Source of the DNA: Cryptomeria japonica
Lineage: Eukaryota > Streptophyta > Pinopsida > Cupressales > Cupressaceae
Reading direction: 5' to 3'
Assembly: GCF_030272615.1 (NCBI RefSeq)
Contig: NC_081413.1
Location: forward strand, 103,252,239 to 103,316,238
DNA: 64,000 nt
This document shows positions 23,232 to 35,546 of the stretch, piece by piece. A program made the translations under genes and the position numbers. Position 1 is the first letter of the stretch; the number at the start of each line of letters is the position of its first letter. The notes under the pieces are model-generated. The model was not told the DNA's origin. It worked only from the letters and a program-made list of their open reading frames with translations, and made no database searches.

Positions 23232-23600
23232 TATTGAGTGTTAGGAACGTTCCCTGCAGAAGCTATAGGAACCGCGCCCTTAATGTTTCCTTTAGTTGTT
23301 GTAGGAACTTCTTGGGTTGCTGAAGGAACATCTCCAATTGCTCTAGGAACTTCTCCAATTGCTGCAGGAACTGATATTTTATCTTGATTAGTGAATTGTT
23401 GCAGGAACTGTTCTTTGGTTGCAGGCTTATGATATAGGCATAGTCGATGACCATGTACGAAAATCTTGAATCAGACTGGATTAATTGTGGTCAAGCGAAC
23501 TGCTCCATTTTTCAAAACTTATTCTATCTCATATGGGCCTAACCATCTTGTCTGGAACTTTTCCATAGTATCCTTATATCTAGAATCATACAACAACACC
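23232..23600 (-). pseudogene. Integrase C-terminal tail of a family C gypsy element
   Basis: Minus-strand reading KFQTRWLGPYEIE, a stop, then VLKNGAVRLTTINPV, HGHRLCLYHKPATKEQFLQQF. This is the standard end of plant Ty3/gypsy integrases (GPYEI, NGAVRL, NGHRLKLY). The frame then continues into a low-complexity tail of repeated EVP words (AAIGEVPRAIGDVP, ATQEVP) and stops at 23232. The piece starts at about 23600 without the catalytic core, so it is a fragment. About 310 bp of non-coding spacer separate it from the polypurine tract. Confidence 0.75.
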
Positions 23601-23684
23601 CAATATTGCTAAATTGTAGTTCTAATCAAGACCTCTATTGTCCTCGTTGTCCAAGTATCCTCTTGTTTACCATATTCAGTACCC

Positions 23685-24085
23685 ATGTTTGATCGAGCAT
23701 TGATATCTTGTTTGTCTAGTCCTCAAGTGTTGAGAAGAAGAAGCCTCAATCTAGAGGCTAAATTGAAAAAGAAGCATCCTAGTCTTAGGCAAATCTATAA
23801 GAGGAGAAATTTTTTATACATCAACTGTCAACTCTTCTTGTCACATAGGGTGTTCCTAAGACATATGCGGTTATACCTTCAGGGTAAATCTAACATATTT
23901 GACAAAGAACCCCTGAGAAATAGGGCTTTTGCTCAGAAATCTGCATTCAACTATCACTTAAACAAGGGAGGGAAGATCAATCCCACTCTATTTTCATAAG
24001 TTTGCATCACTTACAACGAGGGTCAACCTGAACCTCCAACCCCTGAGAGAGAGAAAGAAGTTGATTTTCCCTTTGTAGGACAATA
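23685..24085 (+). pseudogene. Conserved leader ORF upstream of gag, element B
   Basis: The ORF at 23685-23999 and its continuation after one stop read KLKKKHPSLRQIYKRRNFLY, FLRHMRLYLQGKSNIFDKE, RAFAQKSAFNYHL, NKGGKINPTLFS, stop, CITYN, EPPTPEREKEVDFPFV. These match in order the leader ORF of element A (17853-18379). The stop, in S-TAA, is a later loss. It ends about 390 bp before the first gag Met. The element B 5' LTR is not present: the sequence left of here is the family C fragment, so B is truncated at its 5' end. Confidence 0.65.
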
Positions 24086-24471
24086 ATTCTATTGAGATAA
24101 CTACCTTGTCCAATTTTTGGTCCAAACTCTATCTGTCTAATCTTAGTCTTTGTTAAGCTCATTGATCTTCATTCTTCAACAAAAAACATAGAATTAAACT
24201 GAGAAAACTTGGATCTCAAGTAAAATGATTCTTGATAATGCACCCTTGTGGTAGTGTTGTGCAATATGTTGGTCACATCCTAGCTAGTTCATCAATCAAT
24301 CATCAAATCAAACCTCGATCTTCTTGATCATCTTAGGTCACATCTTAAATGGGATAGATTTTTCTTGAAACCATATTTTGACCTCATCTCTTTATTTAAA
24401 CATCACATTGAAAAAACTAGCTCTGATTCGATCTTGACTTCTGCATCACCTCCTATATCATTCACATCAAG

Positions 24472-25972
24472 TTGCCCATGCCTATTAGAACCAGGTTTCA
24501 CACGTCTTACATCAACAATTTGTTTGAAGATTCTCCAGTCTTTGAAGAACCACTACATAACACAATGTCGGCCTTCAACAGAGATACAACTGACTATCGT
24601 TTCAACACAGATTATGATAATGTAGGCAACCAAGAAAATAACAATGGTAGTTCATCTAGTGATTCTGAGATGAAGGAAACAAATGTCGCTAACTACATGA
24701 ATGACAAAGGCTTCAGGAGAATGATGAAGGTTATTCTAGAAAGAGAAAAAGAAGAGCACTTCCTAGAGCTGGCAAGACAAGGAGCGAAACTTCCTCCTAG
24801 TTTTAATGTAGAGAGTATCATTGCGAAAGAAGAGGAAACACCAATAATACTAATGGCTAAACAAATGCAAGCCCTGCAACGTGAAATTCAAGAAATAAAA
24901 AACAAGGACAAGGTTTCCTCACCATACTCTCTGGATTCGATTTGCCCCTTCCCTTTTGGCAAAAATCTCTACATGCCTCCATTTCCATCTAGGATGAGAT
25001 ACCAAAATTTGACAAATACGATGGAAACTCAGATCCCCAGGACCACGTTAGAGAATTTTTTGCCCTATGCATGTACAAACTTACCTCATGCGCCTTTTTC
25101 TGAGGAGTCTGGGGGGACAGACCATGGAATGGTTCTCAAAGTTGCCAATTGGAATAAAAAAGTTTGAGGAGATGGTTAATTTGTTTTTACAACAAAAAGC
25201 TTACAATGTTCACAATGCAGTCACCATGCTCGACATATGCAATGCAAAATAGAAAACAGGAGAACCATTCCTTACTTTCCTTCAGCTATGGAGGATAATT
25301 TTCTCTAGATATCCAAGACCGATCCCAGAATCAGAGAAAATGGAGATTTTCATTAGCACTTTAATACCTGAGTTGAATTATGAAATCTCAATGCAAACAC
25401 ACCCTTCTTTCGACAAGATGGTAGAAGGCATTATGAAAATAGAAGATGTGTTGATCAAGAAAGGGGAGATTTCACTTTATAAAGAAACATTACATGGATC
25501 TAGCTCCAAGAATAAATATTGGAAGTACGGAAAAGACAAAAACAAAAATTTCCTCAATGATGGAGTAGTAGATAATATCAAACCAAAGCAAAAACAAGCA
25601 GTATTCAACTTGACTACTAGAACACAAGCGCTTAAGGCTACTAAGAATGCAACATAACACACCTCAAGGAAATGTACCAGCTTTATGAAAAACAAACCTT
25701 GGGCTCCAAAACCAAAATGCGAGTTCACTCCTTTAGGAGAGCCATACGAATCAACGTTGAAAACATTATTGGCCAACAATTTACTCACTTTATCGTACAA
25801 CTCAAAACCATACGATCCAAAAGTCAAACCAAAATGGTGGAGAGAAAATGAATATTGTGAATACCATAGGAACAAAGGACATGCCACCAACAACTGTATG
25901 AAGTTAAAACATGAGATCCAAGATTTAATTGATGGTGGTAAAATAGTTATTGGCAATCATGCAACAAACTAA
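24472..25972 (+). pseudogene. Gag of gypsy element B
   Basis: Two Met codons are possible, 24472 and in-frame 24565; the second gives MSAFNRDTTDY and is nearer the usual N-terminus. An Asp/Asn/Ser-rich start leads to HFLELARQGAKLP, a helical QMQALQREIQEIKNK stretch, PFPFGKNLYMPPFPS, then after one frame slip near 25110 TMEWFSKLP and FEEMVNLFLQQ, the typical plant gypsy capsid end. FISTLIPELNYEI and a Lys-rich part follow. The zinc knuckle CEYHRNKGHATNNC at about 25855-25896 is intact, and HEIQDLIDGGKIVIG follows. Stops occur at 25250, 25655 and 25970. Confidence 0.85.
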
Positions 25973-27268
25973 GATCACAAAGCATTTGAAGACCCCTTGC
26001 CCACCTATGAGAAAGGAGATTCCTCAAAATCTAAGGAAGGAGATAAAATCAACTACACTTATTTTAATAACGACAATATCATTTACATGATCGAATCAAC
26101 TAGATCAGAACGTTGTAATGTGATCATAATCAAAGATAATCATGACAAATCAAAATCTGCCAATGTCCTAACCCGAGCTCAAGGTAAAGTGACCTTTAAA
26201 GGAGTTTCCTCTTCTACTATTGATCAACCCGCGTCATCAAATGGACAAAAATCTTCAAAGCAATCAGCTACCAACATGACCAAACCCTCTTCATCACGAC
26301 AACCGGTCTCATCAAATCCCTACGGATATAGAATCTTAGAGCAACTTCAATAAACAACTGCTCAGATATCCATATTAGAACTACTGAAAACCTCTCCTGC
26401 ACATAGGGAGATTCGAGACAAAGCATTGCTCGATACCATTGTTCCAAAAGACCTGGACATAAACTGATTTCAATCCATTGTGGGTCACTTAACTTCACCT
26501 CATTACCTATATTTATCTGAGGAAGATGATAACTCACTGAGTCATCCACATAATCAACCCCTCCACAATGAAGTAATGATTCACAAACACCACATTAAAC
26601 ATGTCCTGATAGATGGAGGCGCTGGCTTGAATATTTGTACCTTTGATTTACTCATGCAGTTGGGTTTCTCAGAAAATGTCATTGATCCAAGGAAGAAAAT
26701 CACAATAAAAGCTTATGATAAAAAGGGAAGAACTTCAAAAGGATTAGTGCTCTTGCCAATCAGAGTGGCACCTATTGAGAGAGATGTTCTTTGTCAATTG
26801 CTGGATATTCTGCTATCCTACAACATACTGCTAGGTAGACCCTGGATACATGATATGGAAGCAGTACCTTCCACATACCATCAATGTTTGAATCACCCCT
26901 ACAATGGAGTGGAAGTGAGTCTCCCTGCTGATCCTAGCTATACTTGTAACACTTTAAGGAAAGGAACTGATAATCTGGTGCCAAATAATAGAGAAAGCTC
27001 AGAGATTCTCCTGAAATAAATGGAACAAAAACTTAAAATAAATGGAGATGATATGAGAGGATATCAAATAGAACCTATTCTTATACAAACGAATCTTCCT
27101 CCATCATCTAAAGAAACAAGTAGACCATTAGAGTCAATGAGACCACAAACTGCACAAGCAAATATCATCTATAATGGGGCATTCAGACAGTCCTCAACAT
27201 CACTGGTGGATGAAATGGAAGAAGCAACTGTTCTAGATTGGCTCTACATAGAAGATAATGAAAATTAA
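25973..27268 (+). pseudogene. Protease region of gypsy element B
   Basis: Same frame as gag, broken only by stops. It has a Ser-rich spacer, ISILELLKTSPAHREIRDKALL at 26366-26430, then HHIKHVLIDGGAGLNICTF at about 26590-26645 with the catalytic Asp in D-G-G, the form usual for Tat elements. LLSYNILLGRPWIH and AVPSTYHQC follow. Unlike element A, the active-site residues remain. Stops lie at 26351, 26465 and 27017. Matures Gag and Pol in the particle. Confidence 0.82.
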
Positions 27269-28960
27269 GAAGCCCAATCTTATGAAGATTCTTCTGAATT
27301 GTATGAACAAGGTTATAACATACTCCTCCGCATGGGATACCCACGAGTAGGTCCTCTTGGCAAGAAACAACAAGGGACCACTAAACCTATTCACCTAAAG
27401 ACGAAGACAACAAATGATAAAACTGGACTAGGGTATCAAGCAGAAAGACCGATGATTCCAACAAGACAAGTTTGGAGGTCCCATCAAACTGTAGAACAAC
27501 ATGATCAAGAGCACTCCAATAGACTATAGACCTAGGGGGAATATGAGACAACCCAAGAAGAGCTTGAAATTAAAAGAGAAGAAGAAGCTCACCAACAAGT
27601 TCAAAATACACCTGCAATGGCAACACCATAAGAGGTTCCAATTACTAAACAATTACGGAGGGTCAAGGAGATGTTTGCACCATATGAGGTTCTAGTCTCA
27701 TTCAAAGAAATGGTCCTAGAAGGAACATTAGAAATCCCAAGTGACTATAAGTGATATCCAAATCTACCGTGAGAACCATCTAATGAAGAATATGTTGAAG
27801 AATACTATGATTTTGATACAAAACAAGAAGAAGTGGTCATCAGAAGAGAAGAAACAACTCCTAATCAGCTTCCCAAAGTACAAACAATGAGAGGACCAAC
27901 AATTGAAGTCCTAGAGGAAATGAGAGAATAGGTGGAGAGAGTCAGAGAGATGTTTGCATCTCTGAATATTCTTGCCACATATACTAGATTTATGCCAGGG
28001 ACTAACTCAGTAACAAATTCAAATGAGTATGAAGGGGGACCTCAACCATTATCAGATGCTTCTATAGAAGAGAATCCTAAAGAGTTCACTAACCCTATAG
28101 ATGAAGCAGAAGTAACAACACATAGAAGACTACAATGGGAATTAGGAGAGGTTAGGCTACAAAGACAAGAGGCCTATGAGCATCAATTGAGACAAGGACT
28201 AGCACAAGAAAATCGCTCACAAAATATATCTTCACATGTATCTAGACAATTCAGCTATGGAAACACAGTTGAGGAATTGGAAATGATCCAGACAGGATCC
28301 ATCATGAGTCCTGAGGAACTTGAATGGACATGCAAACACAAATGCTATGAGCAAGTATGTTAGCTACAAGACATTGGAGAACTAGATCCAAAAGGAACCT
28401 ATAGTGATACAGATGTTTACATTGATGTTATCCATAACTATACAAATCAAATTTCTGATGTCGAATCAACTAATGAAGGCTCAGATGCTTCCTCCTATGA
28501 CTCTAAAACAAATTATGTCTATGTGATGAATATTGAACCATTGTCTGATGAAGTTGGTATGCCCCAAATCATAGTCCAATCTCAAGTGGTAGACTTGTTT
28601 GGTGGTAGGTCATTCGGGTTGGGTCTTCACAACACTGATGTGGATTTTGATAACCATGTTACTACTCTTCCTAGGCTAAATGCTCTAAATCAATGTAATC
28701 TTCTAGGGTTCAACTTAGTAGTCAGAAACAATGATGACATTAACGTTAACTTCCTTGAACCTGTGGGATCTCTAATGCTTGTCCATCCTGAATTGATTGA
28801 CCTTACACTCCAAATCCAACCCATGAACCTACCAGTCTTCTCTGACAACCATACCCTAGCCTGTTATCTGAATGCAGTTGAAGCAATGGGATCTTTCATC
28901 AGTAACTATAGTGAGAACATGAGTGAAACAAACATCAAGTATTTCAGTTGTAAAAGTTAA
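27269..28960 (+). pseudogene. Protease-RT linker of element B
   Basis: Same frame, about eight stops, no enzyme motif. Contents are Glu/Gln-rich helical stretches (EEMRE, VERVREMFASLNI, LQWELGEVRLQRQEAYEHQLRQ) and an Asp/Ser-rich part, ending near LACYLNAVEAMGSFISNYSEN. Long acidic linkers are usual between protease and RT in Tat elements. There is no counterpart of the 46-residue duplication in element A. Confidence 0.65.
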
Positions 28961-31040
28961 AAGAAAAATAAAAGTTTTGATGGTGAAAACTACATTGCGG
29001 CGGTGTCAGAACAAAGAAAAGTAAAAATAAAGGACGTACCTAAGGGTGAAAACCTTTCTGACGTAGCAAAGGGTGAGATACTTGATATGTTGCCAAGTCA
29101 CTTCCAAGAAAGGTCTTTAGTATTGATTGAACCAACTCAACCAATGAATATTGGAAGTCAAGAGACACCACATATCATCCATTTAGCTCATTCACTTTCA
29201 ACAGAGGAGTTAAAAGATTTCAGCAACCTCTTTTCACAAAAGAAGATCAACTTTGCATGGACATACTCCAATATACTAGGCCTAGATCCTGATCTCATCA
29301 TGCATCATTTCTCTATTGCACTAGGAGTTAAACTAGCCAAACAAAAACTACGTAAGATGCATCCTCTTGTGGCATTGCTAGTGAAGGCTGAACTCGAAAA
29401 GCTGCTCAAAGTAGGATTCATCAGAGCTATAGACTATGCAAGATGAATATCAAACATAATACTTGTATCAAAGGCAGACAAATCTATTAGGGTTTGCATA
29501 GACTTCAGGGATCTCAACAAAGCATGTCCGAAAGATGATTTTCAATTGCCCAACATTGATATGATAGTAGACATGACTGTTGGTTATGAGATGTACTCAT
29601 TAATAGATGGAATCTCTGGTTATAATCAAATCAAGATAGATCTTGAGGATCAAGAAAAGACAACCTTCACATGTGCATGGGGAACCTTCTACTAGAACAT
29701 CATGCCATTTGGACTAAAGAATGTAGGAGCAACTTACCAAAGAGCAGTAACCACTATCTTCCATGATATGATGCACAAAAACATGGAAGATTATGTTGAT
29801 GACACCCTTGTCAAGACCATGAAGAGATCCACACATATCCAAGAACTGCGCCTCATACTAGATATAATGGAAATATTCAAGCTTAGACTAAATCCTAAAA
29901 AGTGTGCATTCAGAGTGACATCAAGGAAATTTCTTGTATACATTATTTCAAAGAGGAATTGAGGTTGATCCTGAGAAGGTCCAAACCATAATGGAAATGC
30001 CTCCACCCAAGAATATCAATCAAATAAGGACACTGCAAGGATGTCTATAATCAATTAGACACTTTATATTTTAGCTAGTAGACAAAGCTCAACCTTTCAC
30101 AAAAGCATTAAGGAAAGGAGTAACATACAACTGGGATGAGGAATGTGAGCAACATCTTCAACAAATCAAAGAATATCTTTCCAATCTGCCTATTCAAGGC
30201 AAACCATTAATTATGTACATTTCAACTACTGAGACATCACTAGGGGAACTCCTTGCTCAGTAGGATGAAAACAATAAGGAAAGAGCTATATACTACATCA
30301 GTCGAACATTGGTATTATATGAGAAAAACTATTCAATAATTGAGAAAGCTTGCTTAGCAGTGGTATTTGCATCACAAAAGCTAAGACACTACATGTTATC
30401 TCACTCCATCAAGTTAGTAGCTAAGATTGATCCACCAAAATATCTTCTCATTAAAGCTACCCTCACCGGTAGGCTAGCTAAATGAGTCATGGTGTTGACA
30501 TAATTTGATATTGAATATGTGGAAAGGAAAGCTATAAAAGGGCAAGCCATAGTGGATCAACTTGCAGATGCTCCTCTAGAAGATGATCAACCCTTGAACA
30601 TCGAATTTCCAGACGAATCAATTTTGCATCTCACTTAGAGATCCTGGAAGATGTTTTTTGATGGATCTTTCACCCATCAGGGGTCGAGAGCTGAAATTAT
30701 TTTTATTACTCCTCAAAAATACTCCATACCAAAGGCGTACAAGTTACTCTTTCCTTATACAAATAACATTGCTGAATATGAAGCCTTGGTAAAGAGGATT
30801 AAGCTAGAACTAGAATGGAATTTCACATAAATACACATATATGGTGACTCTTAGTTGGTGATCAATCAAATCAATGACCTATATCAGACCAGAGATGAAA
30901 AGTTGATGCCTTATAAAATAATGGTGGATGACTCCAAGAAATACTTTGTGTTCATCTCATTTGAGCAAATTCCAAGGTCAACAAATAAAGCAACAGATGC
31001 TATGGAAACATTGGCATCCATTCCATAGCTACATGAGCTA
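28961..31040 (+). pseudogene. Reverse transcriptase and dual RNase H of element B
   Basis: After KGENLSDVAKGEILDMLPS comes LDPDLIMHH, then the palm with CIDFRDLNKACPKDDFQLPN, DGISGYNQI, IMPFGLKNVGATYQR and MEDYVDDTLVK at about 29790; YVDD is intact. RLNPKKCAFRV follows. A frame slip near 29960 changes frame. First RNase H: YYISRTLVLYEKNYS, ACLAVVFASQKLRHY. Second RNase H: MFFDGSFTHQGSRAE, NNIAEYEALV, HIYGDS. Two RNase H domains place it in the Tat lineage with A. Several stops, including at 29444 and before IMPFGLK. Confidence 0.87.
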
Positions 31041-32347
31041 GAGTTCCGCTATGAATTTCTGGTGCAAGAGTTTTTCTACCCTGCATATGACTCCCCTGAC
31101 TCCCAAATGGTTTGCGCCATTATTGGACAAGATTCATCCCGATACAACCATATCTATTCCTATCTCCAAGACCAAACTATTCCAGAAAATTTCACCCATT
31201 ATGAAAAACATAACCTAATCTGTAATGCTTCCCGTTATTTTATCATTGTTAATGATATGTATAGGCGAGGGTTAGATGGTGCCTTTCTTAGGTGTTTATA
31301 ATTAGAAGAGTCTCAACAAGCACTGACCGAAGTCCATGATTGTATTTGTGGATCTCATTTGAATGGCTTAACATTAGCACATAAATTACTAAGGGCTAGC
31401 TACTACTAGCCTGATATGGAAAAGGATGCTTTGAAATATGCTAAGATGTGTCAAAAATTCTAGTTACATGGTAATCTCATACATGCCCCAACAAGGGAAC
31501 TCATTCTCTTTCTAACACATTGGCCATTTCAACAATGGGATTTTGATTTGGTTGGTCAGATTTATCCAGCTTCTTCAAATGGACATAAATTCATCATCAA
31601 AGCAACCAAGAAACAAGTAACCATGTTCATTTTGAATCATATAATCTACCAGTATGGGATTCCCTCTTCAATCATCACTGATAATGGGGGGTAGTTCAAA
31701 AATAAGGACATAACTGAGCTATGTGACAAATTCAAGGTCAAACAAAATTGGTCCTCTGTATATTACCCTCAAGGTAATGGACAGGCTGAAGCATCCAATA
31801 AAACACTCCTGATAATCTTGCATCGTACAGTGAACAAATCTGGAAAGGATTGGCATCTGCAGATCAATCCTGCACTGTGGGCTTATCGAACAAGCATTAG
31901 AACTCCTACTAGTGCTACTCCTTTTGCTTTAGTATATGGGGTTGAAGCAGTCATTCTATAGAAGTGGAAATCCCATCTCTAAGAGTTTCCTTGTAGAATC
32001 TAATCATCGATGAAGACCAAAGAGTATACAGGTTGCAAGAACTCGAGTTGCTTGATGAACGTTGACAAGCGATATTCAATCACTTAAGAGATTATCAACA
32101 AATAATGTCTAGAGGATATAACAAAAAGGTTTGACATAGAGAATTTCAGGTTGGTGATCTTGTGCTAAGAGAAAATCCAAAGAATCAACAAGACCGAGAA
32201 CAAAAAGGGAAGTTTGAACCCAACTGGCAGGGTCCCTACATTGTTACGACCAACTTTGGCTCAGGTGCCTATCGACTCTCTACATCATAAGGAGAATAGC
32301 TCCGGGAGCCCATCAACACCATCCATCTAAAGATATTATACACCTAA
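31041..32347 (+). pseudogene. Integrase of element B with internal deletion
   Basis: Zinc-finger side RRGLDGAFLRCL, EVHDCICGSH, then CQKF stop LHGNLIHAP, where the second Cys pair is damaged. The core has DFDLVGQIYPASSNGHKF, but about 16 residues are missing before MFILNHII compared with element A (the EYFTKWIEVVPL stretch). The second Asp is in SIITDN and the Glu in QAEASNK. The C-terminal part is frame-shifted near 31960 and ends with INTIHLKILYT and TAA at 32345. The deletion removes part of the catalytic fold, so the copy could not function. Confidence 0.85.
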
Positions 32348-35300
32348 AGCATTTTTAAGCTCCGGCTACTCTGTACAAATAAAAGTTCTGAAAAAATGGT
32401 TGCTGTAGTGAAAACCTGGCAAATAGGCACTTAGTGACAAAAACAAAAATTAAAAAAAAAAATTGAAAAAAAGGAAAAAGAAAAATAATTCATCAATTGG
32501 TGAAAACCTGGCAAATAGGCACATTGGGCAAGTACCATGATGAAAACCTAGCAAACAGGTGTCATGCGTAATCCATGAACTTCTTGCATACCATACTTGG
32601 GGACACATTTCATTTACACTATCTTATCCTATCATCTTTCATTATCCTATCACACCCCTGTCATACCTTCCATTATCCTATCTTGTCTACATTCCCTTTT
32701 CCACCTTTGATCTTGACAAGGTTAAGGATATTTGTAGGCTTCATGTGTCCTATCTATTACACTTGATCCAGACCCTTTAGCTGCTATCCATTTCTCTCTC
32801 ACATCTTTCATTACCACCTTTGATCTTGCTTATCCTATTTGTCCCCTATCTAGATCTATTCCTTGATCTTGATCAATACTATGGATGAAATACAAACACA
32901 TGCTTTCCACAAACCTCTTGACATGACCACTTATTTGGACAATATGGCTTCATTATGCTATATCCTTGCTTCACTGTGCTATATCCTTGCTTTACATCGC
33001 TAAAATCCTTACTTTACATCGCTAAAATCCTTGCTTTACATTGCTATATCTGATCCTTGTGCTTGGATTAACATTGTGAGATAGTCCTTGAAAGTGTCCA
33101 CCATCATTTTCTTATCCATTCATGTACTCAAAATCCCTTTTGCCTTGCTAGACACTAGGGGAAAACATAAAAAAACTCTAAAAATCAGAAAAAGTCCTAA
33201 AATAATCCCTAAAAAAAATTTAAAAAATAAAAATAAAAAATCTTCAAAATCAAATCATGAAAGCATGAACTGTCTATTAAATCAAACCAACAACATACAA
33301 ACTCTCAAATTCTACAATCAAACTAATCACATGTCTAATCAACATCAACATCAACATCAACATGTCTTATACAAGGATGTGTGTGCTCGAAACTAGATAG
33401 ATCTGTCTTATATGGGGTACTCACTCTTTGAAACCAGACACTCTTATCAATCATCAAACAATCAAAAGAATGACATAGAACAATGTGACTAATGGATTTT
33501 GTCCTAGTTAGTCTTATCTTTATCAACTGATGGCAGAACATGTTTCATCTTTAAAAATCACTAAATTTTTTCTACTTTAGTGCTTTCCTGCTTTGCTTTT
33601 GCTTGTGCATAAACTTTAGTCACTTTCGTGACCCCCCTTGTTTCTCCTTAGAACCCTCATGGCTTGCAATTGATCAACATTATAGTCCTAGGGCACTTCA
33701 ATATTAAAGCCCTTAGCAGCTCAACCAAGCCATCCTTGTGTCAGTCAAGTCTGGATTGTTCACTCTGAGTCAGTCATCTGTCTCCTACCTTATACAAAGT
33801 TTTGATCACTAGCACCCTATCACACATGCAAAACAAGAACAACTGAAAACAACAACTCAAACCGCTTGATCTATGCTGACATTTTCTTTGTATGTTGTCT
33901 TTAATATTGGATTTTCCTCATTATTCCCTCTGAGTAACTCAAGGAAGTCTATCTTGACTAAGAGGTACAAGGACTGGGGGCATAATACCTTTCTTTTATT
34001 TTCTGCTTGTGGATGTGATTCTGATAATTTGAAAATGACCTATAAACTGGGTGTCTGTGATAAGAGCCTTCGCATTATGGTGAAATGACCTCACATACCT
34101 CGACTCCATTTATGTACACACTTCAGTGAGGTTGGAACTATTTCCTTGTCTATTTTAAGTGTCTGCTATGTTTGTATGCAAGAAGCATTTAGGTCATCTT
34201 GGCCTCCTTTTTCCTTGGTGCTTATGTTTGACTGCTATATCAAAGAGGATAGGACATTCAGGTCATCCTGGCTCTTTGTACCTTGATGCTTATGTCTATT
34301 TCCTACATTTAACGCTCAATGATGATAAGAAAGCGAATTAATATCCAGTGACTAGGTCCTAGTTGCATCTTCTACATTCATGTTAAGATTGATGCATTGC
34401 ATGGTGAATCTGCCATACTAACAATAATTTTAATCTTCTTCACCTGGAGCTTGAATTTAAATCAACCTTCTCTTCATGACCTTATATAGTCAAAACCCTA
34501 ATTTTCAACTTGCCCCGATTGGCGTGAAAACTGTACCCTTGGTTAATTTGATCGTCCTGATTCTATTTTCAGGATCGAAATCGAAATCCGAGATCATCTC
34601 CCTAGTCAATTTTGCACAACTGTGACCACTTAATGCTTTCATCAACTTCTCATTCTTTTCTTCAATTTGTGCTCAATTTCTCATCAATCAACGCTAAATC
34701 TTCAAATGGCCCTCTGAATCATTCTTTGCACTCAAATCATTAATCACTTAATCTTTTTATCAAATTGCTTGAAATAACTGTGCAACTTGTCGATCTTTCA
34801 ATTTTGCTCCTGAGGGGGCATACTCATAACATCATCATCATCATTGATCACATCCTCAAATTCAATAATTTCTTTCAAAATCTTCATTCCAAGTCGAGCA
34901 GCTAATCTTTATGGAACATCAAACAAGACCTTATCGCTAGGGTCATCTCAATTTCATCACTTCATATCAAGTTGAGATTTCTTGTTCATCTGAATCAAAT
35001 CAATCTATAGGGGTATATGAGTTGTGTTGCATCAAATCAAGCTGATATTGTCTTCATCTAAATTAGTCTCTTAATGTTAATTAGTTTCATCACTTTTCAT
35101 CAAGTTGATTATTAATTTAAACTCAATCAAGGGTTTAAAGAGTCTTTGATCGCACGCTCAATCTAAGCAGGTGTTCAGTTTCATCGCACCAAATCAAGTT
35201 GGACTATTTATCTTCACTCATATTGTGTCTTGATCCATCAAGTTCAAGATTGGTTTTATCTTCATTCACTGTGTCTAGTTCAATCAAGTTCTAGATCAGT

Positions 35301-35530
35301 AAGATCTGCTTCTTGATCCATCAAGTTCAAGTTCGATATCTTTGCTCTTCATCGGTCCTAGTTCAATCAAGTTCGAGATCGGTATCGATTTCAATCAGTC
35401 TGTTAAGTTTCATCGCTTCAAAACAAACTGAATACCTTGCTCTTCATCTGGTTTGTGATCAATCAAGTTCAGAACTAGTATCTTCTAGACATCAATTATT
35501 CTTTGAATCAATGCGCTGCTCGCACATCAA
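32348..35530 (+). other. Repeat-rich spacer of element B
   Basis: No gene. Near 32400-32560 the phrase GTGAAAACCTGGCAAATAGGCA recurs (TGAAAACCTNGCAAA words). At 32945-33050 a 22-23-bp unit (TACATCGCTAAAATCCTTGCT) repeats about five times. CAACAT repeats four times at 33341-33364. At 34160-34300 two degenerate copies of a block with AGGTCATCNTGGC and TGATGCTTATGT occur. At 34960-35480 degenerate units carry ATCAAGTTC or ATCAAGTTGA with CTTCATC. Such spacers between pol and the 3' LTR are usual for Tat elements. Confidence 0.6.
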
Positions 35531-35546
35531 TTCAAAGAGGGGAAAA
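35531..35546 (+). promoter_or_regulatory. Polypurine tract of element B
   Basis: TTCAAAGAGGGGAAAA directly before an LTR start TGTAATACCCC. The minus-strand tract at 59926-59940 (TCAAAGAGGCAAA before TGTAGACACC) is similar. Confidence 0.75.

Noticed and set aside
25477-25956. Long minus-strand ORF of 159 codons
   Set aside because: It is the complement of the Gag zinc-knuckle region of element B, which has clear family motifs on plus.
33335-33370. CAACAT repeats as a CRISPR-like or microsatellite array
   Set aside because: Only about four units of a 6-bp simple repeat, with no spacers.
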